Below, piece after piece: positions 26,201 to 35,504 of a stretch of DNA of 64,000 nucleotides; position 1 is the stretch's first letter; each line of letters opens with the position of its first letter. The DNA comes from JAFGDI01 sp963662515 (GTDB lineage Bacteria; Planctomycetota; Phycisphaerae; Sedimentisphaerales; SM23-30). The position numbers and the translations under genes were made by a program. The stretch covers positions 2,976,001 through 3,040,000 of the forward strand of contig OY759675.1 of the NCBI GenBank assembly GCA_963662515.1, given 5' to 3'. Under the pieces are notes generated by a model that saw nothing but the letters and a program-made list of their open reading frames with translations, was not told where the DNA came from and made no database searches.

Positions 26201-27850
26201 AGCAAACCAATACCAGGGTGAAACGCCCATATTCTCCGACAGGTCGAATACTCCATAGGCCGTACCACGACGATCACTGCCGGTTATCACCAGTGCCTGA
26301 GCAATATTTGGTGACGGATTGACGATAGTTTCCAGGGAAAAGGTTTCCCAACTGCCAGCAAGGCCGCCTGTATTTATTTTAGAACCGGCTGCCAGAGTAT
26401 CAATAACAGCACTATGCCCCAGCGTTCCAATAATTATCACATTACCACTTACTGCATTTATATCATTTACCAAAGCTGGTTTCAGACCACATACCCGTTC
26501 AATATCCTCAGTAAGCAGCCTGGCAGCAATACGACATACCTCATAGTCATTTTCATCAACATAGACAGAACATATCTGACCATTATCGGCTACAGGAAAA
26601 CTACCGCTATCAGCTCGTGACATAATATAACTGGCTTGTATCTGGCCATTTTTGCCCCACTGCACTCCCAGGGTTGAAAAATCTGCTATATCCACAATAC
26701 CATTATTATCAATATCCGCGTTCAAATCGCCTGTTTCCAGCCAGGGTTCCACTACTTTAACCAGGTCATCCACATCAACTACATTATCTTCGTTAAGATC
26801 AGATGCCAGCGGTTTAACCGGCGTTTGTGACCTGGTAACAAAGCTCAGCACATCTCCGGGCTCAGTAGCACCCTGAATATCAACTCGCCAGAAATATCTT
26901 GTTTCAGGCTCAAGCAGATTGCCGCCCAGTGGATCATAACTCCTGCTCAACTGCCCCTGACTTACAAGTTGGAGAGCAGCCTTATCAGTACCAAAATAGA
27001 CATTATATGCCGGGCTGGCATAAGCAGTAGCTGGCTCCCAACTGAGAACCTTATCCAGGGGAATATTCTGACTATCATCAGTAGGCGATACATTCTGTAC
27101 TAATATATCCTTCTGACGATAGGAAGTATTAAGACCATATTTAAGTTCAAGATATGCTCCAACTTCGTTTATCTCATCAGTGCTCAATATACGATCAAAT
27201 ACCAAAAACTCCGCCAGATCACCTTTGAACCAGCACTTCTGGCCGCGATTATAAGAACCCAGGTTAAAGGATGTAGGCCACTCCCTGGAATAATTGGCAT
27301 TTTCCGCTACATGGTTACCATCGAGATAAGCCTCCATTTCAGAAGTAGATGCAAAAATATGAGTCTGCATATCGGCAGTTGTAGAAACTTCGCCGGAACT
27401 GCCGGCCCGCCAGACAAAACGGGAAGAACCATTTGTAGCAAATCTGGCCCGATCATTTCCGCTGCCATCCTGACTGGCTACTATATATTGTTCCTGACTG
27501 ATCCGGTCAAAACGGGCAACGGCAAACATTGTAAAAGAACCAACATTCATCGTCGTCGAGGGCATAGCCATCCAGTCATTATTACCATCGAACCTGACTA
27601 CAGGCATATTATTAAATTGCGGCTGAGAAGCAATAAAAACCGGCTGCAACAATGTCTGGTCCTGACTGGCAGAATTACTATTACCAGAACTATCTGACCA
27701 GAATGGAACATTGTCACCATTTTCTACGCTCTGAGCCAAAGCCCCGGCCTCAAGATGCAAGACCAGAGAATCATCGGCGGTAAAACCCAAAACATGCTGC
27801 GTTGTGGTCAGCAATAACAACATCGATATCAGTTTCGCTCTCAGTTTCAT
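23222..27850 (-). CDS. Secreted multi-domain GH115 alpha-glucuronidase (LamG-Fn3-dockerin-GH115)
   Basis: A 1542-residue exported protein. The modules in order are: signal peptide (1-22); LamG/concanavalin-like domain (about 25-235); Fn3-like domain (about 248-342, NVYFGTDKAA...YFWRVD); two dockerin-like EF loops (about 350-400, DLNEDNVVDVDDL and DIDNNGIVDIADF); GH115 catalytic region (about 420-1085); a second LamG-like sandwich (about 1110-1290); and a GH115-type C-terminal beta domain. GH115 signatures include MGVSPWYWFADVPV, RGFFINDEDWGL, LKANYLWPAMHKC and VWPDDNHGYIRRLS. GH115 enzymes release (4-O-methyl-)glucuronic acid from xylan, including internal side chains. A dockerin-like module embedded N-terminal to the catalytic domain is unusual. 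It heads the sugar-degradation locus that runs to 36.5 kb. Confidence 0.9.
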   Translation of the reverse strand: MKLRAKLISMLLLLTTTQHVLGFTADDSLVLHLEAGALAQSVENGDNVPFWSDSSGNSNSASQDQTLLQPVFIASQPQFNNMPVVRFDGNNDWMAMPSTTMNVGSFTMFAVARFDRISQEQYIVASQDGSGNDRARFATNGSSRFVWRAGSSGEVSTTADMQTHIFASTSEMEAYLDGNHVAENANYSREWPTSFNLGSYNRGQKCWFKGDLAEFLVFDRILSTDEINEVGAYLELKYGLNTSYRQKDILVQNVSPTDDSQNIPLDKVLSWEPATAYASPAYNVYFGTDKAALQLVSQGQLSRSYDPLGGNLLEPETRYFWRVDIQGATEPGDVLSFVTRSQTPVKPLASDLNEDNVVDVDDLVKVVEPWLETGDLNADIDNNGIVDIADFSTLGVQWGKNGQIQASYIMSRADSGSFPVADNGQICSVYVDENDYEVCRIAARLLTEDIERVCGLKPALVNDINAVSGNVIIIGTLGHSAVIDTLAAGSKINTGGLAGSWETFSLETIVNPSPNIAQALVITGSDRRGTAYGVFDLSENMGVSPWYWFADVPVKYRENVFVRGGRYKQGPPSVKYRGFFINDEDWGLHPWARNTYSPDDGFIGPKAHKRIFELLLRLKANYLWPAMHKCTKGFHGFAENKIVADQYAIVMGSSHCEQMSRDNEWEWYRWSPADGSARGDWDWCTNSSGLTQYWRDAVAANGQYENMYTTGMRGIHDSGMPCSGATDAQKVLAMQDEIFPAQRNIIAELVNPDVTKVPQIFCPYKEVLGLYNMGMNVPDDITLVWPDDNHGYIRRLSDTDERARSGSSGVYYHFSYLGSPRDFLWLYSTPPALIWEEMTKAYQYGADRVWVFNVGDIKPAEIGIDYAFRLAWDTARFPQANVREYLEFWAWQQFGPEYRAEIADILIEYFNLAQARKPEHMTMSGLRFNMNDFGDELERRVGQYEQITQRANAVYESLTPLIRDAYYQMILYQVRCAGLMNKKILYSQKNAQYASQGRVSANDYAQVATEAYNQIIAETDYYNNTMSGGKWKGIMSYKPLNRSEFGLPAMTTVTPQSGAQMGVVLEGQGNELVNSPVVYTPFADDFASGNSQNWQPLNSSRWTVRANGSQNEYAINTSSYSNLSGDRLGELALVKDHEYDYFNFNCQVRSCDDLGSNNSADLALVFGYQNDMNYYYIILCSDRNNSALHCISNGTRTLLQNYGVAVPDNSFHNLEVRYDADGLSVNYNGQQLTRVTGVFPAGKVGLGAYNDAAAFTAVDIEPVAGSITSDMLPVFDVFTKNSHFIDIFSKGDTAFNWSAQVSEPWILLDNVSGSVTSQQRLWVSIDWNTVPTGSRSGIITITGPQGNLLVKVNTFNPISPRPDDITGFIETRGYVCMEAENYSDRTDRGSAGWRVIPTLGSTSDSITVLPVTQESRVNISDIMADSPMVEYQVYLWNAGEKTVTVRAIPTHAITSEHKLRYAVAFDDQQPVLVDYDTLEWSSQWNLNVLQGVALSNSAHSISAPGSHRLKIWMVDPGVVLDKIIIGNPSSSHLGPQETIVKP

Positions 27851-28395
27851 TCAATATTTCCTTTAGGTACGATCAATATAATAACTAAAACAATAAAACA
27901 GAAGCATAAATGTCAGCTTTGGCGTCCGTGAATATTTAAGGACTCTGACTTTGTTAATTGCATAAGCAGGCGAGAAATTATACGCGATAAAGCAGGACTT
28001 AAATTACCTGCAACAGCCTCGCTATGTTACTCATTATAACAGCACTAGCCCGACATTATCAGACAAAAAAATATAAATTCCAAAAATGAATTTTAACCCT
28101 AAACGCTTAAATACTGAACAAAAACGCATCTACACCCCCATCTCCAAACAACACATCAAGACATATAAAGACTGAATAATAAAGAATTTACAAAACACCA
28201 AATACTGTACGATAAAGTCTAATAAATTTAAAACAGAGCTACCAAACCGCTATCAACCCTATCTACCTACTACACTTTTGTGCAATCAATTATCAATATG
28301 GGACCATTGTTATCAGCTCCTGAAAAAAACAGGCAACAGCGGTTATTGAAGCCACTATTGCCTGTTTATTATGAGGATATCAATCAAGAGGGTTA
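27851..28395. other. AT-rich intergenic region
   Basis: About 545 bp with no recognised gene. It contains the GH127 terminator (28321-28366). The rest is AT-rich and presumably holds the GH115 promoter, which I could not place. Confidence 0.55.
28321..28366 (-). terminator. Rho-independent terminator after GH127 gene
   Basis: In the minus-strand RNA a 15-bp stem, AACAGGCAATAGTGG with CCGCTGTTGCCTGTT (two G-U pairs), is followed by seven T residues. It lies 30 bases beyond the stop. Confidence 0.88.
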
Positions 28396-30504
28396 TTATC
28401 TGTTTTCTACCCAGGGGAAACCGCTTATTCTTAAAGTAGTACAACCATAGGGAATAAGCCTGATGGTTTCTATTTGAGCATCCTGAGGAGCAACTGCCGG
28501 GCTGCGAGGTACAGGCCCGGCACTGCGGCGGTACATAGTCCAGTCTGGAAGTTTTACCGCCGGCATCTGCAGCTCTATGGGAGCGTTGGCCAGATTCCAG
28601 GGGTTAGCTGCCATATTCTCGCTTTTTATGACCTTAACATTTGCTTCCAGATCATTTAGCGAACTTCTCAGCAGAGCATAATTCCAGGGCGAATCAGTAT
28701 GAACCTCTTTATAGCCGCGATGCACAGCTCCCGGACCAGCTTCATCTGGTGCAGGATAAACCTCCTCAGACCATTTCTCTTCCAGCCGCAGGGCATAGAC
28801 CAGCGGCCCGCGTTCAATAGCAACACTGTTTTCATACCAGGTAGAACGATCCAGGTGCATAGGCAAAGCCAGTTCAACTATATCACCATTATTCCAGGTG
28901 CTATCCAAAACAACGACCTTACCTGAACTAACAGTCTGCTGAACAGTGCCATTGACACTGACCTGAGCCTCACGACACCAGCCTGGCACACGCAAATGCA
29001 GCGGAAATGTCACAGTATTATCACAGGTCAGGGTAAAGCTCACAGTTTCCTCAAAGGGATAGTTCGTCTTCTCCGTTATCGTCACTTCACTTCCGCCAGC
29101 AACTCTGGCTGTTACCGTTGAAGGTCCATAGAGCATAGCTGTCAGCCCCCCATCGGCAGTAGCCATCCATAAATGCTGCACAAACTTTGGCCAGCCCTGA
29201 TGATAATTGCAGGTACAACATGGGTAACCATGCAGCAGACCATACACAAGCCGCATACCACCATCATCGCGGAATGATCTATTGCCACGAGATATTTCAA
29301 CCTGATTGGCCTGCTGGAAGTATTGACGCATTGTATGATCGTCCATAACCTGAGTCGGCAGTGCATTAAAGGCGATTCTCTCAAGCCTGTCAGCAAAAGT
29401 AATATCACCTGTAATCTCTACCATCTTCTCCAGCGAATACATTGCTTCTACCGCAGTACAAAGTTCACTGCCTCGGTCAAGGCCCGGCCCATGCATAACC
29501 TCATCACCACCATAAAGGCCATGCGGCTGCCCCTGCCAGGCAGTCACATCACGAAAGGCCCGATGAACGGCTTCTAAATGCCTTTTATCCTTGTCTTGCT
29601 GATAGCGTATAACAGGGGTCTTAAAGCCCATCGCCAGATTCACACAGTGGAAATCCGGGTTTGAGATCGGATTAAATGGTTTATCAACCTGAGTGGCCAG
29701 AGCATGACCATCTGAAAACAGGTCTGTCCAGTGCAGCGTTTGCCTATTAATCAGTTCGGCCAGTTCCAGCAACCAGCTTTCGCCGGTAACATTATAAAGC
29801 CAAAGAACCGACATAAGGTTATCGCCCCCCCGGTGCCTGGCCCACCAACTGCCGCCCTTTCCATCTGGCCCGGCTTCCAGCGGAGCAGATGGCAAATTAG
29901 CAAGCTGATATTTAAAATACCTGGTCATAACCTCAATCACCCGCTGATCATTAGTAGCCATATAATGCTGCTGCAATATCTTGAGCATAACCATACGCGG
30001 CCACCAGTCATCTTCTTCATATATCTGTGCTCCCTGTGGGGCCGGTCTGGTTCTGTCCTCATTACGAAGCTCGCGCGGGCCAATATAGCCATCTTCCCGT
30101 TGATTATTTAGTGTCCATTCTACCCATTTCATAGCTTTGGCTATAAGCTGCTTATCATCGAGCTGAATAGCCAGCGGATATAAGCCATCGATCCAGTATG
30201 GGCCCCGCTCCCAGGTATCTCCATCACCGCCCAGCCATGCATTTCGCGGACCGCAGACCTCAGGATACCACTTATCCAGATTACCTGTCATGCCTTTGGC
30301 CATCCGTTCGAGCTCATCTTTGAGCCAGCCATTGGGCTTTATTGCTCCTAATGGCAATTCAGTATAAGGCTTGGCCAGAAGCGGTTCTCGATTAAAAATA
30401 TAACCAGAACCAGATGTGTTGTTGGCTCTGGTCTGACCCAAAGCATAATTTCCTCCCAGCAAAACCAGCAAAAATGAGATAATCCACTTTCTACTTAATT
30501 TCAT
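28396..30504 (-). CDS. Secreted GH127-type beta-L-arabinofuranosidase
   Basis: A 702-residue protein with a signal peptide (MKLSRKWIISFLLVLLGGNYALGQ). The body is a DUF1680/GH127-type (alpha/alpha)6 barrel followed by beta domains. WYPEVCGPRNAWLGGDGDTW and WIDGLYPLAIQLDD lie near the N-terminus. The cysteine/glutamate zinc cluster expected of this family is visible as GSELCTAVE and YPCCTCNYHQG; one of these cysteines acts as nucleophile in characterised GH127 enzymes. The family removes beta-L-arabinofuranose, with related families acting on other arabinosides and acetylated sugars. Its place between GH115 and LamG genes fits arabinoxylan or pectin side-chain removal. Confidence 0.88.
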   Translation of the reverse strand: MKLSRKWIISFLLVLLGGNYALGQTRANNTSGSGYIFNREPLLAKPYTELPLGAIKPNGWLKDELERMAKGMTGNLDKWYPEVCGPRNAWLGGDGDTWERGPYWIDGLYPLAIQLDDKQLIAKAMKWVEWTLNNQREDGYIGPRELRNEDRTRPAPQGAQIYEEDDWWPRMVMLKILQQHYMATNDQRVIEVMTRYFKYQLANLPSAPLEAGPDGKGGSWWARHRGGDNLMSVLWLYNVTGESWLLELAELINRQTLHWTDLFSDGHALATQVDKPFNPISNPDFHCVNLAMGFKTPVIRYQQDKDKRHLEAVHRAFRDVTAWQGQPHGLYGGDEVMHGPGLDRGSELCTAVEAMYSLEKMVEITGDITFADRLERIAFNALPTQVMDDHTMRQYFQQANQVEISRGNRSFRDDGGMRLVYGLLHGYPCCTCNYHQGWPKFVQHLWMATADGGLTAMLYGPSTVTARVAGGSEVTITEKTNYPFEETVSFTLTCDNTVTFPLHLRVPGWCREAQVSVNGTVQQTVSSGKVVVLDSTWNNGDIVELALPMHLDRSTWYENSVAIERGPLVYALRLEEKWSEEVYPAPDEAGPGAVHRGYKEVHTDSPWNYALLRSSLNDLEANVKVIKSENMAANPWNLANAPIELQMPAVKLPDWTMYRRSAGPVPRSPAVAPQDAQIETIRLIPYGCTTLRISGFPWVENR

Positions 30505-30681
30505 TCAAATACTCCTGTAAACAATTCATTCCGTCAATAAAACTATCATCTACAATCACAGGCTATAAAATACATATCGATCTCACAACCTGTTCTTCTC
30601 TTACTTCCCTGTAATCTTACATTATCTTCTAACCGCTCACAAGCACTTAGAGCCATTTTCATATTACTTCGTAAAATAACT

Positions 30682-30711
30682 AAAGTATGCCCCGTGGCCG
30701 AGGCATACTTT
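30682..30711 (-). terminator. Probable terminator after the LamG/dockerin gene
   Basis: A perfect 10-bp stem (AAAGTATGCC with GGCATACTTT) lies about 30 bases beyond the stop. The sequence that follows on the minus strand is T-rich rather than a pure T run. Confidence 0.7.
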
Positions 30712-30741
30712 GTTACTATCCACACTTGTGGAGATTGGAAT

Positions 30742-32832
30742 TTACTGGAGGTCAACAGATTTAACATTACCGCTCTCAAGCCAGTTCTGAGCGATAACAA
30801 CAAAATCATTCAGGTCAATTTCACAATTACCGTCCAGATCGCCAGCCGGTGCCTGAACACAGATAACAGCATCAACAAGATCAACATAAAGCTGAGCAAC
30901 CTGCCATGAATCCAGCGGATAACTCCATATTCTGACATCATCAATAGTTCCGCTTGATCTGCCGATAACACCATCGGTACTTTCAGCACCAAAAATAAGC
31001 GGAGCCAGATTAGGCTGATTAAAAGTAGCCGGGTCAGCATTTATTTCTGACTTGAAGGCACCGTCAACATAGATACGCATTTTCTTATTATCACTATCAA
31101 ACACGCCTGTCAGCAGATGCCAGCTTCCATCACCTGTAGCTACCTGATTAGCAGATGACACTGCCTCACTTCTGCGAATACCAAAAGCACCGGCACCAAA
31201 ATCACTGCGAGCCAGGAAATAACCACTGGCAACATACCAATCCGGGTTACGATTATACTCTTTCGATACTACTGTATCCCAAATGGATGGATTCTGATCA
31301 CTTACCCAGCAACTGACAGTAACACCGGATGTATAGAAGTTAAAATAGTCCACACTATCGGCAATAGTAACAACCTTGCCATCACCCAGGAATTTATAAC
31401 CCTGGCCACTGATACCTGTTACGAAATTCGGAGACTCAGATGAACCATCATGCGAAGGAGCTCCTGCAATTTCAGAAGCAATAGCATCTTCCAGTGACCC
31501 ATCTAATGGCCACCAGCCCACAAGTCTCTTTGTCATAACATGAGCCATAGCCGAGACATCACTACCAATAACAGATGATGCCTTACAGTAATACCACCCT
31601 TCTTCTGCAATACCATTTACAGTTATCTGAACCGTCTGTCCGGAGCCAACAACAGCATCTGCCTCATCTACGATTGTATCTGTTGATTGATACCAGGTAT
31701 ATGCATCAGCATTCAAAGCTGTAACCCCAAGACTCACAACAGCACCAGCACTAACTGTCTGGCTTACCGGATCAGCCGTAATTACCGGAACTGGCGGAAC
31801 AGTGGTAAAAGCCCACACATCACCAGTATGAACTATTGGATCGAGCCCGTTAGGTTCAAGAGTATCAACCCGCCAATAATATTTAATATCATTAGCCAGG
31901 GCATATCCCATATCTACAGCCGGATCAATAGAAGTTGCTGTCCAGCCTGTCCTGGCGGCATCATCCATATTTGGATCATCACCAATATAAATATTGTATG
32001 AATCAATCGTATAAGCATTTGGTGCCTGCCACTGCAGATCGGTATCAATAAACACCAGAGTTTCATCATTTGCAGGTTCTGGGGTATTGGCAACAGAGAT
32101 TTCCGGACCAGCCAGACAATTTGCACTGAAATCAGCAGATGTCAGGGCATTATTGTAAATCCTGAACTCATTTATCTTGCCATAAAAATCATTATCACCA
32201 AACTGAACCGGTGACCCAAGATATAATTCATTGATCGTTAAATCACTTAGCATCTTACCATCCATACTCCTGCTCATAGTAGCCGCCGTTGAAGGATCAC
32301 CAGCTTTAGCAAGGTACAACTGCATAGTATTTGCCCCCTGATTCCAAACTGCAGCAAGATAGTACTCAACATTATTGGATATAGCTACTGAATTAGTAAG
32401 AGACAAAGTACTCTCACCACTGCCTGTATTATACGCAATACTGGTCACATTATTATCATTGCCTCGACGCGGGGTAATATCCATATACTTATTATCAAAC
32501 CCCTGACCAGCCATAAACAGCTTTGACCAGCCGCTATTCTGACTCTGCGTAAACCACAATTCCATACTAATTACTGTAGAGCCGTTTATAGTAGCGGCCA
32601 GTTCCGTCAGGGACGCACCTGCAGCACTGGCATTATTAACCCGTGTACCTCCTCCCGGCAATATAAGTTCACCGCCTTTCAACGATGCATTACCATTAAC
32701 ATTCATATCTGCATTACCAATAGCATCAGCAGCAGAACCTTCATTGAATGTGTATTTATGCACCAGTGTCGCATTAGCAATTCCAGAAAAACCCGTCAAA
32801 AGACCTACCAGAGCCAAACTTAACTTTTTCAT
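30742..32832 (-). CDS. Secreted LamG / Ig-like / dockerin-like protein
   Basis: A 696-residue exported protein. The ATG at 32832 (MKKLSLALVGLL) is chosen because GGGAG lies 5 bases upstream and a signal peptide starts there. The modules are: LamG (about 20-240, ending in the Cys-containing NCLAGPE); Fn3/Ig-like segments (about 245-420, DSYNIYIGDDPNM and SVSAGAVVSLGVTALNADAYTWYQ); a second LamG (about 430-640, LVGWWPLDGSLEDAI); and a C-terminal single dockerin-like loop DLDGNCEIDLNDFVVIAQNW. No catalytic domain was seen, so it is probably a carbohydrate- or surface-binding protein. It lies between GH127 and the FecR gene on the same strand. Confidence 0.8.
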   Translation of the reverse strand: MKKLSLALVGLLTGFSGIANATLVHKYTFNEGSAADAIGNADMNVNGNASLKGGELILPGGGTRVNNASAAGASLTELAATINGSTVISMELWFTQSQNSGWSKLFMAGQGFDNKYMDITPRRGNDNNVTSIAYNTGSGESTLSLTNSVAISNNVEYYLAAVWNQGANTMQLYLAKAGDPSTAATMSRSMDGKMLSDLTINELYLGSPVQFGDNDFYGKINEFRIYNNALTSADFSANCLAGPEISVANTPEPANDETLVFIDTDLQWQAPNAYTIDSYNIYIGDDPNMDDAARTGWTATSIDPAVDMGYALANDIKYYWRVDTLEPNGLDPIVHTGDVWAFTTVPPVPVITADPVSQTVSAGAVVSLGVTALNADAYTWYQSTDTIVDEADAVVGSGQTVQITVNGIAEEGWYYCKASSVIGSDVSAMAHVMTKRLVGWWPLDGSLEDAIASEIAGAPSHDGSSESPNFVTGISGQGYKFLGDGKVVTIADSVDYFNFYTSGVTVSCWVSDQNPSIWDTVVSKEYNRNPDWYVASGYFLARSDFGAGAFGIRRSEAVSSANQVATGDGSWHLLTGVFDSDNKKMRIYVDGAFKSEINADPATFNQPNLAPLIFGAESTDGVIGRSSGTIDDVRIWSYPLDSWQVAQLYVDLVDAVICVQAPAGDLDGNCEIDLNDFVVIAQNWLESGNVKSVDLQ

Positions 32833-33033
32833 CGTTACTCCCTTTTCAAAAGAAATAATATACAATTAATCCTACACCGGATTATTAACTTCTCAAACTC
32901 AATATAAGATCGCAAAAAACTTATTCGTCAACACGCCCTCCTCTCCTGTCAGCAACCAATACATAACAAATACTCTATCGCAGACAAAATGACTGCGCAC
33001 TGATTCCGTAGAACGCAATAACAATACTAAAAA

Positions 33034-34755
33034 TTACTCAAGACTGAACTGAAGCTCTGGCCTGGCAAATAATGACCAGATATATGCATTATCTCCTGAG
33101 CCGCAAACAATAAAAGTTAAAAAACGATCACTGTCATTTATACCAACTTCAATATTTTTTGGTTCATCAGCCGGACTAACCAGATCACTGACATACCTTG
33201 CCTCGCCATCAACTAAAACATAAAAAATACCCTCTGGCTGAACCTTGCTGTCTTGCTGAAGCGGAACTTTACTGGCGACAAATACACTTTTATCATACAC
33301 CGTTTCCGACATACCACAAATAGCAGTAAATTTATCTATCTCCAAACCGGGAACTGATTGTCTTATCGTCTTAAGGTCAAATGTCACTCCCTGATTGGCA
33401 TGCATCAGAATAGCAGCATTGTCTTTATCGCCATACGAAATACCAGACAATCTCAGACTGTGCTTAATAAGCTCACCCTGATGATAATGGATACCGCCAT
33501 TTTGCACACACCCCCAGAATGTTCCGTTGGTATCAATTATGTCAGAATTTTCATGGCCTTCCGAACTTACAATAACAGGACCATTACCACCATCAGGCAC
33601 AAAAACACCATCAACAAAACTATTTCCGTCAACACGATAATAGACTGAGTCAGAATGATCAGTCAGACCATAATACTGATTCACTACCTTACCTGTTTGC
33701 GGATAAATACCAACTTCTAACTGACCTGTACCAAAGCCATTACCACCACCAATAATATCTGCAAGGTTAATGCTCTTTTGGCCACGCCAGACCATCTGAG
33801 TGTCTGACTCAATCTTTCGGGCAAAATCATTGCTCCTTAAAGCAATACTATCTATTTTACCATTAGTATTATCAAATGCCATTGCATTACCTTCATGTAC
33901 TATACGGGTACACATGCTCTTACCCATAAGCCCGGCGGCCATCTCTACTTTGCCCAACAGAACATGCAATTCAGAAGAACCAAACTTGTTGACAGAAACC
34001 GCAAATTCAGTACCCAGATCAACATATCTGGCATTAGGACAAGCTATGTAAAAACCCTGACCTGCCAGACCAACAGTAGAATACAATTGTCCATATTTCA
34101 AGGTCAGACCCTGCTTTTCTACTGTAAATTCTGCCGGGGCTTCGACCACAATATCTACACCCTGCTCATACACAAGTTTTACCAGACCTTGTTCCAGTAT
34201 ATATGGCTCAGTATTAGTAAAAAGTCTGTTATCACTATCAATTCTTTCTGAACTGTCTGACCATGCAGCAGCTACCTGCTCGACCATGGTTGCCGCCGGA
34301 TAACAATATTTTGGCGGAAAAACCTGTGAATACACCAGCAACATAAGCAGCAAAACCGCTGCAACCGAAAGTGCAGCATGGTATATTTTTTGCATCTTCT
34401 TAAATTTATCAAATCCAGACAATTTGCTCGCTGCTGGCATTGGCTCCTGACTGACAACCGGCTTGCTTTTCTCTGCCGCGGGTGAATTACATTCTGCTTC
34501 CGACAAAGAAGCTATCAACAGATCACTCACACCGGCATCCGACACCAGGTTATCATTCTCAGCTCCAGATAACTGACCTTCCATGTGCATCTTGATCGCG
34601 GCATAGTCTTTGACAAAGTCCCAATAAAAAACCGCGGCCCCCGGCTCATTGGAAAGCCAGTCATTTACATACGCTATTGCTTTATCGTCCAGATCATTTT
34701 CCAGCAAACGCATAAGAAGCTCTGTTATAACATATTCTCTACGCTCGTCAGACAT
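33034..34755 (-). CDS. FecR-type transmembrane anti-sigma / sensor protein
   Basis: A 573-residue protein from the ATG at 34755, with GGGAG 8 bases upstream. This start overlaps the end of the sigma gene by 8 bases, a sign of translational coupling. Residues 1-115 are cytoplasmic and acidic (MSDERREYVITELLMRLLENDL). A single transmembrane helix covers about 128-146. A FecR domain follows (about 190-295, VKLVYEQGVDIVVEAPAEFTV, YVDLGTEFAVSV, VLLGKVEM). The outer C-terminal half (about 330-573) is beta-rich and similar in type to NPCBM/LamG-like sugar-binding modules. The likely role is sensing a glycan outside and controlling the ECF sigma factor inside. Confidence 0.87.
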   Translation of the reverse strand: MSDERREYVITELLMRLLENDLDDKAIAYVNDWLSNEPGAAVFYWDFVKDYAAIKMHMEGQLSGAENDNLVSDAGVSDLLIASLSEAECNSPAAEKSKPVVSQEPMPAASKLSGFDKFKKMQKIYHAALSVAAVLLLMLLVYSQVFPPKYCYPAATMVEQVAAAWSDSSERIDSDNRLFTNTEPYILEQGLVKLVYEQGVDIVVEAPAEFTVEKQGLTLKYGQLYSTVGLAGQGFYIACPNARYVDLGTEFAVSVNKFGSSELHVLLGKVEMAAGLMGKSMCTRIVHEGNAMAFDNTNGKIDSIALRSNDFARKIESDTQMVWRGQKSINLADIIGGGNGFGTGQLEVGIYPQTGKVVNQYYGLTDHSDSVYYRVDGNSFVDGVFVPDGGNGPVIVSSEGHENSDIIDTNGTFWGCVQNGGIHYHQGELIKHSLRLSGISYGDKDNAAILMHANQGVTFDLKTIRQSVPGLEIDKFTAICGMSETVYDKSVFVASKVPLQQDSKVQPEGIFYVLVDGEARYVSDLVSPADEPKNIEVGINDSDRFLTFIVCGSGDNAYIWSLFARPELQFSLE

Positions 34756-35281
34756 TATAATCTCCCGCCCGCATTTGATACCCGACACACTTTCTCAACT
34801 GGACAATTATACGGGTAAAGGTTTTATACAGACTATTGCCTGACCGGCCGGTTAAGTCCGATATCTGATTGATAGACTTATTACTGTAATACTTATATAC
34901 CATCAAAGTCATGTCTGACTTTTTTAACTTACTGAAACATTTCTTTACCGTTTCCAGACGATCAAGAATATCATCACCTGAATCTTCAGCCGCCCGGGCC
35001 AACTGCTCATAAACCGCATCAGAAAAAAGTTTTTTCGTTTCTTTATTCTCACAAAGATATTCATATATCTTATTTTTGGCAATACCAAATGCCCAGGCAC
35101 TAAAACTGTAATTACTGTCATACTTGTCAAAGCAATCCCATATTACAACCGAAGTCTCCTGGAGCAGTTCCTCTGCATCACTGCGATTATGAACCATACC
35201 CAATATGTAGGAATACAACCTGGCTTGAATACCTGTGTAAAGCCTTATAAATCTCGCGTTTTTGGGGTCTGCTTCTTTCAT
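34748..35281 (-). CDS. ECF RNA polymerase sigma factor
   Basis: A 177-residue ECF sigma factor with region 2 (about 20-85: ARLYSYILGMVHNRSDAEELLQETSVVIW and FSAWAFGIAKNKIYEYL) and region 4 (about 110-165: FSKLKKSDMTLMVYKYYSNKSINQISDLTGRSGNSLYKTFTRI). It resembles the sigma subfamily expanded in Rhodopirellula and Verrucomicrobium. It is cotranscribed with the overlapping FecR gene and divergent from the GH43 gene 223 bp away. Its regulon probably includes the neighbouring glycan genes. That is inference: I could not identify a shared promoter motif by eye. Confidence 0.92.
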   Translation of the reverse strand: MKEADPKNARFIRLYTGIQARLYSYILGMVHNRSDAEELLQETSVVIWDCFDKYDSNYSFSAWAFGIAKNKIYEYLCENKETKKLFSDAVYEQLARAAEDSGDDILDRLETVKKCFSKLKKSDMTLMVYKYYSNKSINQISDLTGRSGNSLYKTFTRIIVQLRKCVGYQMRAGDYNV

Positions 35282-35504
35282 TTCTTATAGTAATTCCTGC
35301 TAAAAATTGTCTATATCCACTAGTACTTGTATAATCTCGAAAAAATTGTAAGAAAAAAAATAGAAAAATGGTTTCACGCCCCCATCTATACAAAATATCC
35401 CTTGTTGATGGAGCCAACAGTCATATAATATGACAAATAAGATCGTGGCCTAGAATGATAGTGCTTTGGTGATAAAATAGAATTGTAATTTTGGAGTAAA
35501 ACAG

